A stretch of 64,000 nt of DNA from Neolewinella aquimaris (GTDB lineage: Bacteria > Bacteroidota > Bacteroidia > Chitinophagales > Saprospiraceae), in assembly GCF_014197245.1 (NCBI RefSeq), contig NZ_JACIFF010000002.1, positions 324,106 through 388,105 of the forward strand, given 5' to 3'. Below the pieces are notes generated by a model. It was not told where the DNA came from. It ran no database searches and was given only the letters and a program-made list of their open reading frames with translations. A program made the translations under genes and the position numbers. How positions within the stretch are numbered: position 1 is the stretch's first letter; each line of letters begins with the position of its first letter. This document shows, piece by piece, positions 7,552 through 17,599 of the stretch.

Positions 7552-9561
7552 CTAGGGCGTGACGGCAATCCCGATAAACCAGTTTCGTCCCGGTGCCGGT
7601 TGGTAGTAGCGCCCCCCGAATTGCGGATTCAGGTCGTTGCCGAAACTCATGCGTGCGTCCAGTAGATTGCTGCCGCCGAAGTATAGGTCAGCACTCGTCC
7701 TGCCCAGCCTACCGCGCCACCCTGCCCGGCCACGAACCAGGTGGTAGGCATCGCCGTATACGACGTTGGCGTCGTTAAGGGGGATGGCATCGGTATAGTT
7801 TTCGGTAAGGACCAGGTAGAAACCGGCGGGAAAAGCGAGTCGGGCTTCCAGATTTACGGTGTGCGGAGCGGTGCCGGGCAGTCGGTTGCCGGAGTAGTCC
7901 TCACCGGCTCGCGAGTAGTTGCCGTAACTGAAATCGTGGTAGGTGTAGCTGGCGTAAAGGTCGAGCCAGGAGCGGACGGCGTAGTCCAGGGCAAGCTCCA
8001 ACCCGCGTTGATCCGTATTGCCAGCGTTGCGGAACAGGGTGGTACCGCGCTCGTCGGAGTAGGTACTGATGGTTTCATCGAGGCGTAGGTAGAACAAGCT
8101 CAGGTCGTAGGTCAGTGGACCGCGCCTGCCCTTGGTGCCCAACTCGTAAGTTATGCCCCGTTCCGGTCGAAGGGCGGTGTTGATGCTGCCCTCGTTGGTC
8201 CTGAATTCGTCGAGGGTCGGCGGACTGAACCCGCTGCTGATGCTTCCGTACACGCTCCACCTGCCAAAATCCCGCAGGGCAGAGATTCGGGGACTTACCA
8301 CCCCCCGAATGTCGCTTTCGGTAATGCCGGTATTGCCATCTGAGTCGAAGGTGCGGTCGACGCGGTAGCTGAGGTTGTTAAGGCTGACCCCCGCGGTGAA
8401 GCGCCAATCGGCGAAATTCTGACTGGCCTGGAGGAACACCACCCGCTGCTTGCTGAGTACTTCGTCACTGAAGTTCAGCTCGGACGGTTGCCCGGCATCG
8501 TTACCGAAGTTGTTGGCCATGCGGTACTGCAGCTGATCTTCGGCACCGAGGGTCAACTTTAGCACGGAGGAATTTAGGGGCAGGGTATAATCAAACGCCG
8601 TGCGGCCGCCGACGCCCAGGTTGGTTTCCCGTTTGTAGTCGAAGTTGAAGGGGTGATCGAAGTAGAAGCCGGTGCCGTAGAGGGTCGTGCTGTTGGTCCA
8701 CCGGCCCTTCGTCCAGTTCTGGGTCAGGCCGAGCAGGAGGTTGTCGTAGTTGATGCTGGCATTCGTTTCTTCGCTTCCGGGCCGGGCCTGCCGGAGGTCG
8801 TCGGCGTACTGCTCGGCGTTGAGTCCGCCGGGCAGGTCGTAGCCAAGGCGGGTGTAGAGTGCGTGCAAAGACCAATCACGGCCCGAAGCGCTGCTCCACC
8901 GGGTGGATGCCTGTACGGTTTGCCGCCGTAGGGAACTGTGCTCCCGGTAGCCGTCGGTCTGCTGGTGGGCGACCCGGAGCTGGTACTGCGCTCCGCCCGT
9001 GACTTGCGCTGCTTTCCCCGCCGGCCATTGCACCTGCGCCCCCGCCCGAAAAAAACCGAAGGAGCCACCGGATATTTCGGTCGAAACGGGACTTCCCAGT
9101 GTATCCGTCGACAGCATCAGGGTGCCCGCCGTGCCCGCCCCGTAGAGGCTACTGGCCGGTCCGCGGATGAGCTCCACCCGGTCGATATTACTGATGTCCA
9201 GGAAGTTAAGCTGGGTGTCTCCCCCGGGCTCCGTGATGGGGATGCCGTTCCAGTACACCTTGATGTTGCGGACGCCGAAGGGGCTGCGCAGGGTACTGCC
9301 CCGTACGCTGATGCGGTAGCTGCCCGGTGCGCGCTCCTCGAAACGGACGCCGGGCAGACGGTTCATTGCCGGCAACAAATCGTTGGCAGGAAACTGCCGC
9401 AACTCCGTCCGGTCCAGCGTACTGATGCTGGCCGCTACCCGCTGTACGGGCAACTGGTCGCGGAAGCCCACCACGGTAGCATCGGGCAGGGTGTAGAGGG
9501 TGTCGGACTGGGCCGCCATCCGTTGCGTTAGCAACACTAAAAGAACGAGGTATCGGAACAT
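7552..9561 (-). CDS. TonB-dependent outer-membrane receptor
   Basis: The product is 669 residues. A signal peptide (MFRYLVLLVLLTQRMAAQS) is followed by a plug domain with typical motifs: LNRLPGVRFEE-like text at about 70, YRISVRGSTLRSPFGVRN, VYWNGIPITEPGG and VELIRGPASSLYGAG. The rest is a 22-strand barrel ending in aromatic strands. It lacks the carboxypeptidase-D-like N-terminal domain found in SusC proteins, so it is a classical receptor for siderophores, cobalamin or another scarce ligand. No SusD partner or iron-uptake operon is next to it, so the ligand is undetermined. The ATG at 9561 lies nine bases from the arginine deiminase stop, suggesting cotranscription with that gene and with the lactonase gene downstream. 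Confidence 0.93.
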   Translation of the reverse strand: MFRYLVLLVLLTQRMAAQSDTLYTLPDATVVGFRDQLPVQRVAASISTLDRTELRQFPANDLLPAMNRLPGVRFEERAPGSYRISVRGSTLRSPFGVRNIKVYWNGIPITEPGGDTQLNFLDISNIDRVELIRGPASSLYGAGTAGTLMLSTDTLGSPVSTEISGGSFGFFRAGAQVQWPAGKAAQVTGGAQYQLRVAHQQTDGYREHSSLRRQTVQASTRWSSASGRDWSLHALYTRLGYDLPGGLNAEQYADDLRQARPGSEETNASINYDNLLLGLTQNWTKGRWTNSTTLYGTGFYFDHPFNFDYKRETNLGVGGRTAFDYTLPLNSSVLKLTLGAEDQLQYRMANNFGNDAGQPSELNFSDEVLSKQRVVFLQASQNFADWRFTAGVSLNNLSYRVDRTFDSDGNTGITESDIRGVVSPRISALRDFGRWSVYGSISSGFSPPTLDEFRTNEGSINTALRPERGITYELGTKGRRGPLTYDLSLFYLRLDETISTYSDERGTTLFRNAGNTDQRGLELALDYAVRSWLDLYASYTYHDFSYGNYSRAGEDYSGNRLPGTAPHTVNLEARLAFPAGFYLVLTENYTDAIPLNDANVVYGDAYHLVRGRAGWRGRLGRTSADLYFGGSNLLDARMSFGNDLNPQFGGRYYQPAPGRNWFIGIAVTP

Positions 9562-9570
9562 GGCAAAGGT

Positions 9571-10827
9571 TTACCCGCGCTCTACCGGGCAGGTCATGCA
9601 GTGACTACCGCCCCGCCCCCGGCTGAGTTCGGCGCTGGGCAGGGTAATGATGGTCTTGGTCAGGGTACTAACATCGGTTTCTCCCGCATTGATGCGATCG
9701 AGTAGCCGCTGGGCTTCAATAATGTCGTACCCATTGTGGGCCAGGGCTTCGGCGGTAACTGGGTTGCGGTCGTAGGTGAGGGCGATTCCCGGGGCCAGGG
9801 CGACGAGGTTGCAGCCGTCGGTCCACTGTTCGCGTTCCTGAAAGGGACTGCGGCCGTTGCCGGCGGAGATAAAATTGGCGTCGGGGTCGATCTCGCCGAG
9901 GATACATTCCTTCAGGCTGGGATAGTAAGTGGTTTCTCCCTCGCTCCGCCACACTTCCACGCCGGCCTGTCGGCCGCCCTCCGCAATGATGGGCTGGTAG
10001 CAAACGTAGTCGTGGACATCGATCTGGGTAAAGATGGTATCGAGGTGCATGAAACTGCGCTCGGCGGGAACGCTTACCCGTACGACGTTTTTCACCACTC
10101 CCTGCATAAATAGTCGTTCGGCCAGCTTACGAATGCTGTAGGTGTTCGACCGCTCGCTGTCGCCGATGAGGAGGTAGTCGCGGTTGAGCAGCATCACGTC
10201 GCCCCCCTCCATGAACACTTTTTCCCCCAGCTTGCTAGGCGGGAAGGCATCGACGTCGTTGAGGTTGATCACGCGTCCCTCCTCCCACATTTTGGCAAAC
10301 ATGGGGTGGGCCAGAATAACGAGGCGGGTGAGGAAGTTTTCGCGGCTCCGGGCCTGCTTGGCGGCCTTGGTCACCAGGATGTGGTCGTTGATCGTGACGG
10401 CGATATCGCGGGTGAAGATGAAATTCGGGATGGGGTCGAACAGCACGCGGTCCGTGGCGGCGATGTATCCCGTGATCAACACGTCGGCGAGTTCGACCGG
10501 AGAGAGTTCGGCCAGCTTTTCGGCGTAACTGTGCGGAAGCTCCTCAAAATTGATGATCAGATCGAGCGTCTCGGCGGTCGTTTCCGGTGAGGCGGCAATG
10601 GCTTCGGCGACCAGGGTACCGATCTCCAGGACGCCATCTTTGCCCAGGAAAGCACGCAGAATGGACGTAAATACATCGTGTTCCTCCTGCAGGCGGGGCA
10701 GGTAGACGATGTCGTCGAAGAGCAACTCTTCCGCCCGGCGCGGTGTAATAGTGGCCGTACCCGCATCGGGGCGGTGTACGATGACCCGGCGGAGGGGCGA
10801 AATTTCGGAATTTACTTGGATAGGCAT
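9571..10827 (-). CDS. arcA: Arginine deiminase-family protein
   Basis: The 418-residue protein has the guanidino-group-modifying fold of arginine deiminase, which converts arginine to citrulline and ammonia. Readable elements are NFIFTRDIAVTINDHILV (substrate Asp region), FMEGGDVMLLN, SFMHLDTIFTQID (catalytic His with Asp) and a C-terminal RGRGGSHCMTCPVERG, where Cys410 is the probable nucleophile. Classical ArcA proteins end in GGPRCMSMP-like text, so this terminus is a variant. The start at 10827 (MPIQVNSEISPLRRVIVHRP) fits the family; the extra upstream codons of the frame do not. There is no arcB or arcC nearby, so it may not serve ATP production from arginine. Confidence 0.87.
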   Translation of the reverse strand: MPIQVNSEISPLRRVIVHRPDAGTATITPRRAEELLFDDIVYLPRLQEEHDVFTSILRAFLGKDGVLEIGTLVAEAIAASPETTAETLDLIINFEELPHSYAEKLAELSPVELADVLITGYIAATDRVLFDPIPNFIFTRDIAVTINDHILVTKAAKQARSRENFLTRLVILAHPMFAKMWEEGRVINLNDVDAFPPSKLGEKVFMEGGDVMLLNRDYLLIGDSERSNTYSIRKLAERLFMQGVVKNVVRVSVPAERSFMHLDTIFTQIDVHDYVCYQPIIAEGGRQAGVEVWRSEGETTYYPSLKECILGEIDPDANFISAGNGRSPFQEREQWTDGCNLVALAPGIALTYDRNPVTAEALAHNGYDIIEAQRLLDRINAGETDVSTLTKTIITLPSAELSRGRGGSHCMTCPVERG

Positions 10828-10839
10828 AGGGGGCGAAGG

Positions 10840-10859
10840 TAGGGCGGGGGCGCAGGAGC
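10840..10859 (-). repeat. Recurrent GC-rich 20-mer, copy upstream of arcA
   Basis: Read on the minus strand, GCTCCTGCGCCCCCGCCCTA ends 12 bases before the arcA start codon. It is the most divergent non-coding copy of the element described at 3451. Confidence 0.3.
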
Positions 10860-10954
10860 CGGGCAAAATCTAAAAAAAAGCTAAAAATAGTGGCGTGATC
10901 CGACGAAGGACCGGAAATTAGCCGTTAGACTTCTACGTACGATTTGAGACTACC

Positions 10955-12283
10955 ATGGAACAACTACTGACCGGACTTTTCCTATTTATTTCCTTTGCCA
11001 CTTTTGCTAATTCTGCTCCAATCGTCTGGACGGCGGAGGAAGCCAGCGAGCAGGAAGCCTACATCGAGCGGTACAAAAAGATCGCCATGCAGGAAATGGA
11101 GCGCTCCGGCGTACCCGCCAGCATCAAGTTGGCCCAGGGCATCCTGGAGAGCGATTCCGGTCGCAGTTACCTGGCCCGCACCGCCAAAAACCACTTCGGC
11201 ATCAAGTGCGGCAGCAACTGGAACGGCGATAAGGTGTACCGGGAGGACGATGATTACGACGACCGCGGCCGGCTCACCAAGAGCTGCTTCCGGCAGTACC
11301 GCAATGCGGACGCAAGCTTCGTAGCCCACTCCGAGTTTCTCCGCGACCCCCGCAAGAGCTTCCGCTACGGCTTTCTCTTTCGTCTGGAACCCACCGACTA
11401 CAAAGCCTGGGCGAAGGGATTGCGCAAATCGGGCTACGCCACCAACCCCCGGTACCCGGAGCTGCTGATCTCCCTGGTGGAGCGGCACAAACTGGACCAG
11501 TACGATCGTCCCAGTGCCAGTACGCCCGTCAACATCGAAATTCCCGTGGAGGAAGCCATCACCGGCATCCTGAATACGAACGACGTCAGCTACTTCATCA
11601 GCGAAGCTCCGGTGAGTCTGCAGGAAGTGGCCCGTAAGGTCGACCTAAGCGTGCGCCGCCTGCTGGAATACAACGAGGAACTGGTCAGCGAGAACCAGCT
11701 GGTCGACCCACGGGAGCGCATCTTCTTGCAGAAAAAACGCCGGTCGTACCGGGGCCCCGAGCGCTACCATACCGTAGTGGCCGGACAGGACCTTTACGAC
11801 ATCGCCCAGCAGTACGGCCTGCGGATCAAAAACCTTGCTAAGCGGAACCGCATCGGCGAACAGGCGGATCCCGCGACCGGCGAGCAGGTTAAGTTGCGCG
11901 GGAGCCGGGTACGGACGGCTCCCCGCCTGGAAAATTCCGGTGCCAACAATCGTCCGACCCGCCCCGTCATTCCCGGCACTTCGGTAATCGAACCCGACGA
12001 CGATGGATTCCTCGATATGGGCGAACCGAATACACCCCGTATTCCTCCCACCGCTCCCACGCCCCAGCCCGATCCGCGCCCGATCGTGTCGCCCGAACAA
12101 CCGGTTGTAACTCCCCCTGCTACTGCCCCCAACCGGCCGGCGGCGGGCTACCATGCCGTGCAGGCGGGGGATACTCTGTATGCCATTAGCCGGAAGTACG
12201 GCGTGAGCGTCGAAGAGATCAAGCGCCTAAATGCACTTAACGGCAACAACATATCGGTCGGCCAACAATTGCGGATCAGGTAA
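10955..12283 (+). CDS. Exported glucosaminidase with two LysM domains
   Basis: The 442-residue protein has a signal peptide (to about residue 20), a lysozyme-like N-acetylglucosaminidase domain at about 35-185 (PASIKLAQGILESDSGRS, NHFGIKCG, YRNADASFVAHSEFL, YATNPRYPELLISLVE), and two LysM modules at about 270-320 (YHTVVAGQDLYDIAQQYGL) and 397-442 (YHAVQAGDTLYAISRKYGV). A proline-rich stretch precedes the last LysM. Enzymes of this kind cut the glycan strand of peptidoglycan in the periplasm, with LysM modules holding the wall. It starts a likely operon with the barrel protein nine bases downstream and then comF. Confidence 0.92.
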   Translation: MEQLLTGLFLFISFATFANSAPIVWTAEEASEQEAYIERYKKIAMQEMERSGVPASIKLAQGILESDSGRSYLARTAKNHFGIKCGSNWNGDKVYREDDDYDDRGRLTKSCFRQYRNADASFVAHSEFLRDPRKSFRYGFLFRLEPTDYKAWAKGLRKSGYATNPRYPELLISLVERHKLDQYDRPSASTPVNIEIPVEEAITGILNTNDVSYFISEAPVSLQEVARKVDLSVRRLLEYNEELVSENQLVDPRERIFLQKKRRSYRGPERYHTVVAGQDLYDIAQQYGLRIKNLAKRNRIGEQADPATGEQVKLRGSRVRTAPRLENSGANNRPTRPVIPGTSVIEPDDDGFLDMGEPNTPRIPPTAPTPQPDPRPIVSPEQPVVTPPATAPNRPAAGYHAVQAGDTLYAISRKYGVSVEEIKRLNALNGNNISVGQQLRIR

Positions 12284-12292
12284 CTTACCGCC

Positions 12293-13066
12293 ATGCTCCG
12301 TATTTTATTCCTGCTCTGTAGTTGTTTCCCCCTGTTCCTTACCGCCCAGCTCATCGATGAAGCGGGCACCTACGGCGAAGACTGGGGCGGCTATTTTTTC
12401 GGAGTCCGTGGTGGGCTCAGCCTGGGCAGTCAGGACTGGTCCAACATTGAAACCGAGCTGAATCCGGGCTTTCACATCGACGGGTTCCTGGAGACGATTC
12501 CTTCCCGCAGCACCTTCAGCTTTTGGGGGCAGGCCGGGTACCACCAGCGGGGCAGCCGGATCAGCCGGCAGCGGGTCTTTACCTTTCAGGGCAACCAGAT
12601 CAGGCTTCCGGCAAACAGCTTCGTGTTCAATAATTTGTCGGTTGCCATCGGAGGAAAACAAGTGGTCAAGTACGCCCGCCTGGCCGATCTCTATTACCTG
12701 CTCGGCCTCCGTGCGGAATACAACCTCAGCACCAACCTTAGCGAGTACGACCAGCTGAGCAACAGCCAGGGGGTGAACTACGGACTGAATTTTCCCATCG
12801 ACTCCTATGACTTCATCAATCGCTTCACTTACGGAGTGACGGTGGGTGGTGGAGCCAGTTTTCCGCTGAGCGAGGCCATCGGCGGATTCGTCGAAATCAG
12901 CGCACAGCCCGACCTGAGTTTTCAGTACAAGCAGGGCACGATCAGCAACGTCATCAACCCCGGAGGCGGCGGCAACACCAGCATCGGAGAGCGGGCGATC
13001 CGCAACTTCAACATCGAATTATCGGTCGGCCTGCGTTTCCTAAGGAAGTGGTACTACCTGGACTAA
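12293..13066 (+). CDS. Outer-membrane beta-barrel protein of unknown function
   Basis: The 257-residue protein starts with a signal peptide (MLRILFLLCSCFPLFLTAQ) and continues as alternating short amphipathic strands (YFFGVRGGLSLGSQDW, TFSFWGQAGYHQRGS, LADLYYLLGLRAEYNLS). It ends in strands typical of an outer-membrane barrel (NIELSVGLRFLRKWYYLD), although the last residue is Asp rather than Phe. It belongs to the broad porin-like/PorT class of small Bacteroidota barrels. Its TAA shares a base with the comF ATG. The function is not readable from sequence. Confidence 0.82.
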   Translation: MLRILFLLCSCFPLFLTAQLIDEAGTYGEDWGGYFFGVRGGLSLGSQDWSNIETELNPGFHIDGFLETIPSRSTFSFWGQAGYHQRGSRISRQRVFTFQGNQIRLPANSFVFNNLSVAIGGKQVVKYARLADLYYLLGLRAEYNLSTNLSEYDQLSNSQGVNYGLNFPIDSYDFINRFTYGVTVGGGASFPLSEAIGGFVEISAQPDLSFQYKQGTISNVINPGGGGNTSIGERAIRNFNIELSVGLRFLRKWYYLD

Positions 13067-13764
13067 TGGGGATCTCGCACTGGGTACGTGGCCTGACGAG
13101 CCTGTTCTTTCCTAACGTTTGCCTGAACTGCAGCCGGTCCGTTGACGATTCAACCGCCCTGCTCTGCCTCCGTTGCGAAAGCGACCTGCCCGTCACCGAC
13201 CACTGGAAACAGCCGGAAAACGAAGTAAGGGATCGGCTGGCGGGGCGGCTACCCCTGGAATATGCTGCAGCGGCATACACCTTCCGGGAGGGGAACGTCT
13301 GTCAGCAACTCATCCACGCCATGAAATACCAAAACCGGCCCGACGTGGGTAAGAAATTAGGTGAGCGGTTGGGCCACCTGTTAAGCACGGCGGACAGACT
13401 GAACGACCTGCACGGGATAGTCCCCGTTCCGATCCACAACCGACGGCGGCACGAGCGCGGGTACAACCAGGCGGAGGCAATTGCTGAAGGAATCGGAGCT
13501 ATCCTCAACAAACCAGTATTTTCGGATGCGCTGCGAAGAACGGACTTTCAGGGGTCCCAGACGCGACGGACCAAACTGGAACGGCTGGAGAACGTGCGGG
13601 ACTCCTTCGTTGCCGGGCGGGGAAAGTTTAGCAATCAACACCTGTTGTTGGTTGACGATGTGCTGACTACAGGGGCCACGCTTGACTTTTCGGGCAACGC
13701 GCTACTGGAAGCGCACTCCGGGTTGCGGCTTAGTGTGGCCACCCTGGCGATAGTCGAGCGTTAG
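13066..13764 (+). CDS. comF: ComF-family phosphoribosyltransferase-like protein
   Basis: The 232-residue protein has the N-terminal zinc-ribbon pattern of ComF (FFPNVCLNCSRSVDDSTALLCLRCES, two CxxC pairs) and a phosphoribosyltransferase fold. The PRPP-binding loop is LLLVDDVLTTGATL near residue 192. RRRHERGYNQAEAIAEGI is the conserved ComF signature. Members are needed for DNA uptake in naturally competent bacteria; the reaction is not established. The ATG at 13066 overlaps the stop of the barrel gene; the extra codons upstream to 13048 lie inside that gene and are less likely. Confidence 0.92.
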   Translation: MGISHWVRGLTSLFFPNVCLNCSRSVDDSTALLCLRCESDLPVTDHWKQPENEVRDRLAGRLPLEYAAAAYTFREGNVCQQLIHAMKYQNRPDVGKKLGERLGHLLSTADRLNDLHGIVPVPIHNRRRHERGYNQAEAIAEGIGAILNKPVFSDALRRTDFQGSQTRRTKLERLENVRDSFVAGRGKFSNQHLLLVDDVLTTGATLDFSGNALLEAHSGLRLSVATLAIVER

Positions 13765-13765
13765 G

Positions 13766-14242
13766 TCAGTCGCCGGCAAGCTTGAGTGCGGCCCGGGCGC
13801 GCTCACGGGAGTCTTGAATGTCGCTTAGTTCAGCAAAGTCACCGCGAACGGCCTTCAGGGCAACCCGTTCCCACTCAATTTCCCGGCAGGTACGAAAGCC
13901 CATTCGCCGGAGCACGAACAGGGGCGGGCACCAACCCTGGATACCGTGTTGCAGTAAGAAGCCGGCGACGACTCCGGAGAGGATAAGCCAGCGGCGGTCG
14001 ACAAATTCGCTTAGCGCCAGACCGGCTAGTACCAGCGTAGAGGCGTTGGTTTCGAGGGTACGCTCGACGTCCCACTCCTTGTCCAACTCTTCCAGACGCT
14101 GATCGATACCGGCCGGATGTTGCGCAAAGTGCTCTACGCGAGCGGTGATTTCCTGAGCTATCTTATTTGTATCGGCCTCGGAAGAATGTTCTACGACCCG
14201 TCCGCCGGGCGCATGCTCTTCTACATCATGTTGTGTGGTCAT
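13766..14242 (-). CDS. YgaP-like (DUF2892-type) membrane protein with N-terminal extension
   Basis: The 158-residue protein has a hydrophilic first half of about 65 residues with an acidic, helical region (IAQEITARVEHFAQHP, RLEELDKEWDVERTLE), then two membrane segments (TLVLAGLALSEFV and LILSGVVAGFLLQHGIQG). A segment like that of the YgaP transmembrane domain follows (WCPPLFVLRRMGFRTCREIEWERVAL). YgaP in E. coli couples this membrane part to a rhodanese domain; no rhodanese is present here. The gene ends one base from comF, tail to tail, and is divergent from guaB. The role is unknown. Confidence 0.72.
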   Translation of the reverse strand: MTTQHDVEEHAPGGRVVEHSSEADTNKIAQEITARVEHFAQHPAGIDQRLEELDKEWDVERTLETNASTLVLAGLALSEFVDRRWLILSGVVAGFLLQHGIQGWCPPLFVLRRMGFRTCREIEWERVALKAVRGDFAELSDIQDSRERARAALKLAGD

Positions 14243-14353
14243 AACTCAAGGTGTTTGGTGCAATAATCAGGCGATCAACAACTGCAACTCCGGTAATAAT
14301 ACATATGTTCTGTACGGGTATTTGTGGGGTTTTAACTGGACGGATACGGCTAA

Positions 14354-15895
<1,542 letters not shown>

Positions 15896-15903
15896 CAGCG
15901 CGG

Positions 15904-17271
15904 TTATTCTACCTGGTTTCGGCGAGCGAGAATCGCCGCGGTCAGGTCAGCGGCCCGCGCTTCCAGGTCAATGTCGAGGACTTCCCGGTTGACCCGTACG
16001 ACCATTTCACGCTGGTCAACGGGCAGTCCCCCGTACCCGTGCAGTGCTCCCAGGATCGCGCCGGTGACGGCAGCGACCGTATCGTTGTCCCGGCCGTAGT
16101 TGATGACGAATTCCATGGCGGGGCCGAATTCATATCCCGAGAACAGCAGGGCCGTTAAATTGATAAGGTGAATCTCACCGGCGTGAAACGGGACATCCTG
16201 CTTCGCGCGGTCCAGTAATTCATAGGCCTTAAGCATCCGCCCGTAGGTAAGGCTATCGTAGGGATAGGTATCCGGCATACGGAATTTCATCGCGCGCACC
16301 TCTTCCTGGGTCAGCCGACGCGCCGTCCTGACGATGCTGCGTGCCTGACGAAATTGTTGGTAGGCAATCCGACCGATGAGGCGGGAGCGGAAGAAGCCCT
16401 CCGGATCCACCTCCCGCATGACGTCGACAAACGTACCAGGTCCGGCTCCGGGCGTAAAGGCAGCTGAAGTAAGTGCCGCGGTGAGTCCCGCAATGTCACG
16501 GGCGTAACCTAGGTCGAAGAGCGCAAGGTCGTAGGCAGCGCGGTACGCTTTCTCCGGTCGGCCGGGAAAGGCAGCTCCCAGGACCGGCGAGAATAGCATA
16601 CCGGCACAGGACATTTCACCGCCGTAAAACCGCGAAAGGGCATTGCGGTAACCGTCCAGGTCGCGGGCGGCGTAGGCCCGGGTAACCTTCGCCCACTCCT
16701 GAAGCCACGTCAGGCGACGCATGGCATCCTCCAGGGGTTCGGGATCCAGCCCCTCGGTGGCCTTCAGGTCGTCGACACTAGCGGAGTACCGTCCGTTGAT
16801 GAACTTGCTGAAGCGGCCGGCACCGGGAAGCAAGGGGCCGTTTGGCGCACGTTGCGCGTGCTCTTCCACCATAAATTCCACCATCAGCGATTTCCAGCGG
16901 GTGTCGTCGGTACCGGCTCCGGGGGGCAAGTTGTAGTTCCAGGGGCCTTCGGGACTGGGTTCGCGCAGGACGAGGTCCAGGCTGTCGACGTGGCCGTACT
17001 CATCCGTGATGTCGCCCTGCGTCCACATTTCCGTCGGTGCCCCCATCGCATCGCCAATGGCCGACCCCACTAAGCTTCCGAGCACCTTGTCGTACAGTAC
17101 GCTGTCGCTGAGGGAAAGGTCCTGATAGTTCGCTTCGTCGTGTGCTGCCACGGAATGGTTGGTATCGGTTGGGGTGATGGCCGGGGAATCGTTCTCCGCA
17201 CAGGCGAACGGGAGAAGCGCAACGATAATACAGTAGCCGATTCGGTCGGAGTGCGGATAGGTTGACGCCAT
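15904..17271 (-). CDS. Lipoprotein ADP-ribosylglycohydrolase family protein
   Basis: The 455-residue protein has the all-helical ADP-ribosylglycohydrolase fold with its magnesium-site motifs: LGSLVGSAIGDAMGAPTE near residue 65, GTDDTRWKSLM near 120, and RDNDTVAAVTGAILGALHG near 405. Family members remove ADP-ribose from arginine or other groups, or act on related N-glycosides. The N-terminus is a lipoprotein signal (IGYCIIVALLPFACAEN), so the enzyme should sit outside the cytoplasm, which is unusual for the family. The ATG at 17271 starts that signal. About 80 bases upstream lies a strong leftward terminator, which may act as an attenuator in its leader or end a separate small RNA. Confidence 0.85.
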   Translation of the reverse strand: MASTYPHSDRIGYCIIVALLPFACAENDSPAITPTDTNHSVAAHDEANYQDLSLSDSVLYDKVLGSLVGSAIGDAMGAPTEMWTQGDITDEYGHVDSLDLVLREPSPEGPWNYNLPPGAGTDDTRWKSLMVEFMVEEHAQRAPNGPLLPGAGRFSKFINGRYSASVDDLKATEGLDPEPLEDAMRRLTWLQEWAKVTRAYAARDLDGYRNALSRFYGGEMSCAGMLFSPVLGAAFPGRPEKAYRAAYDLALFDLGYARDIAGLTAALTSAAFTPGAGPGTFVDVMREVDPEGFFRSRLIGRIAYQQFRQARSIVRTARRLTQEEVRAMKFRMPDTYPYDSLTYGRMLKAYELLDRAKQDVPFHAGEIHLINLTALLFSGYEFGPAMEFVINYGRDNDTVAAVTGAILGALHGYGGLPVDQREMVVRVNREVLDIDLEARAADLTAAILARRNQVE

Positions 17272-17350
17272 GCTGTCCCAAAGATACCCGAACCACCAGC
17301 TACTAAGGCCGCTACAGGCTTCCGGAAATTCTAATCTGTATACCGGGCAT

Positions 17351-17381
17351 AAAAAAAGGCCCGCCGGAAAACCGACGGACC
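17351..17381 (-). terminator. Leftward terminator upstream of the ADP-ribosylglycohydrolase gene
   Basis: Read leftward, a 10-base-pair stem (17381-17372 with 17367-17358) closes a four-base loop and is followed by seven T. Two of the pairs are G-U on the minus strand and would be C-A mismatches on the plus strand, which fixes the direction. No annotated gene lies just upstream on this strand. Confidence 0.8.
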
Positions 17382-17432
17382 GCTTACATACACTCACCTT
17401 ATCTTATACGCTTAATTCGTTTGCTTTAGTAA
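17351..17432 (-). ncRNA. Candidate small RNA or attenuated leader
   Basis: A promoter-like pair (ATTG at 17467-17470, 20-base spacer, TATATTTT at 17439-17446, all on the minus strand) would start a transcript near 17432. It would end at the strong terminator 17351-17381, giving a product of about 80 bases. No reading frame of useful length lies in it. It could be an independent small RNA or the attenuated leader of the gene starting at 17271. It rests on pattern only. Confidence 0.35.
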
Positions 17433-17438
17433 CCGAAG

Positions 17439-17470
17439 AAAATATAATTGTGTTCAAGATTACGAACAAT
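17439..17470 (-). promoter_or_regulatory. Candidate leftward promoter
   Basis: ATTG (17470-17467), a spacer of 20 bases and TATATTTT (17446-17439) match the Bacteroidota promoter with one mismatch in each box. The next element downstream is the terminator at 17351. Confidence 0.4.
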
Positions 17471-17572
17471 TATTTGTTGTGAGAATCTTTTTCACAGAAT
17501 ATTTTGATTTCTGTTGCCGTCTTAACCCTGGCAGTTGACGGAATGTGCGGAAGGGTACCATCATTTTTTGAC

Positions 17573-17580
17573 TATTTTTG
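17573..17580 (+). promoter_or_regulatory. -7 box for the FKBP gene
   Basis: TATTTTTG matches TAnnTTTG exactly and ends 19 bases before the ATG at 17600. There is no TTG at the expected -33 position, so the promoter is incomplete by consensus. Confidence 0.45.
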
Positions 17581-17599
17581 CACACCATTTAAGTAGCCC

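Noticed and set aside
17478-17496. TGTGA...TCACA palindrome resembling a CRP site
   Set aside because: The half-sites are nine bases apart rather than six, and no CRP-like gene or fitting promoter supports it.
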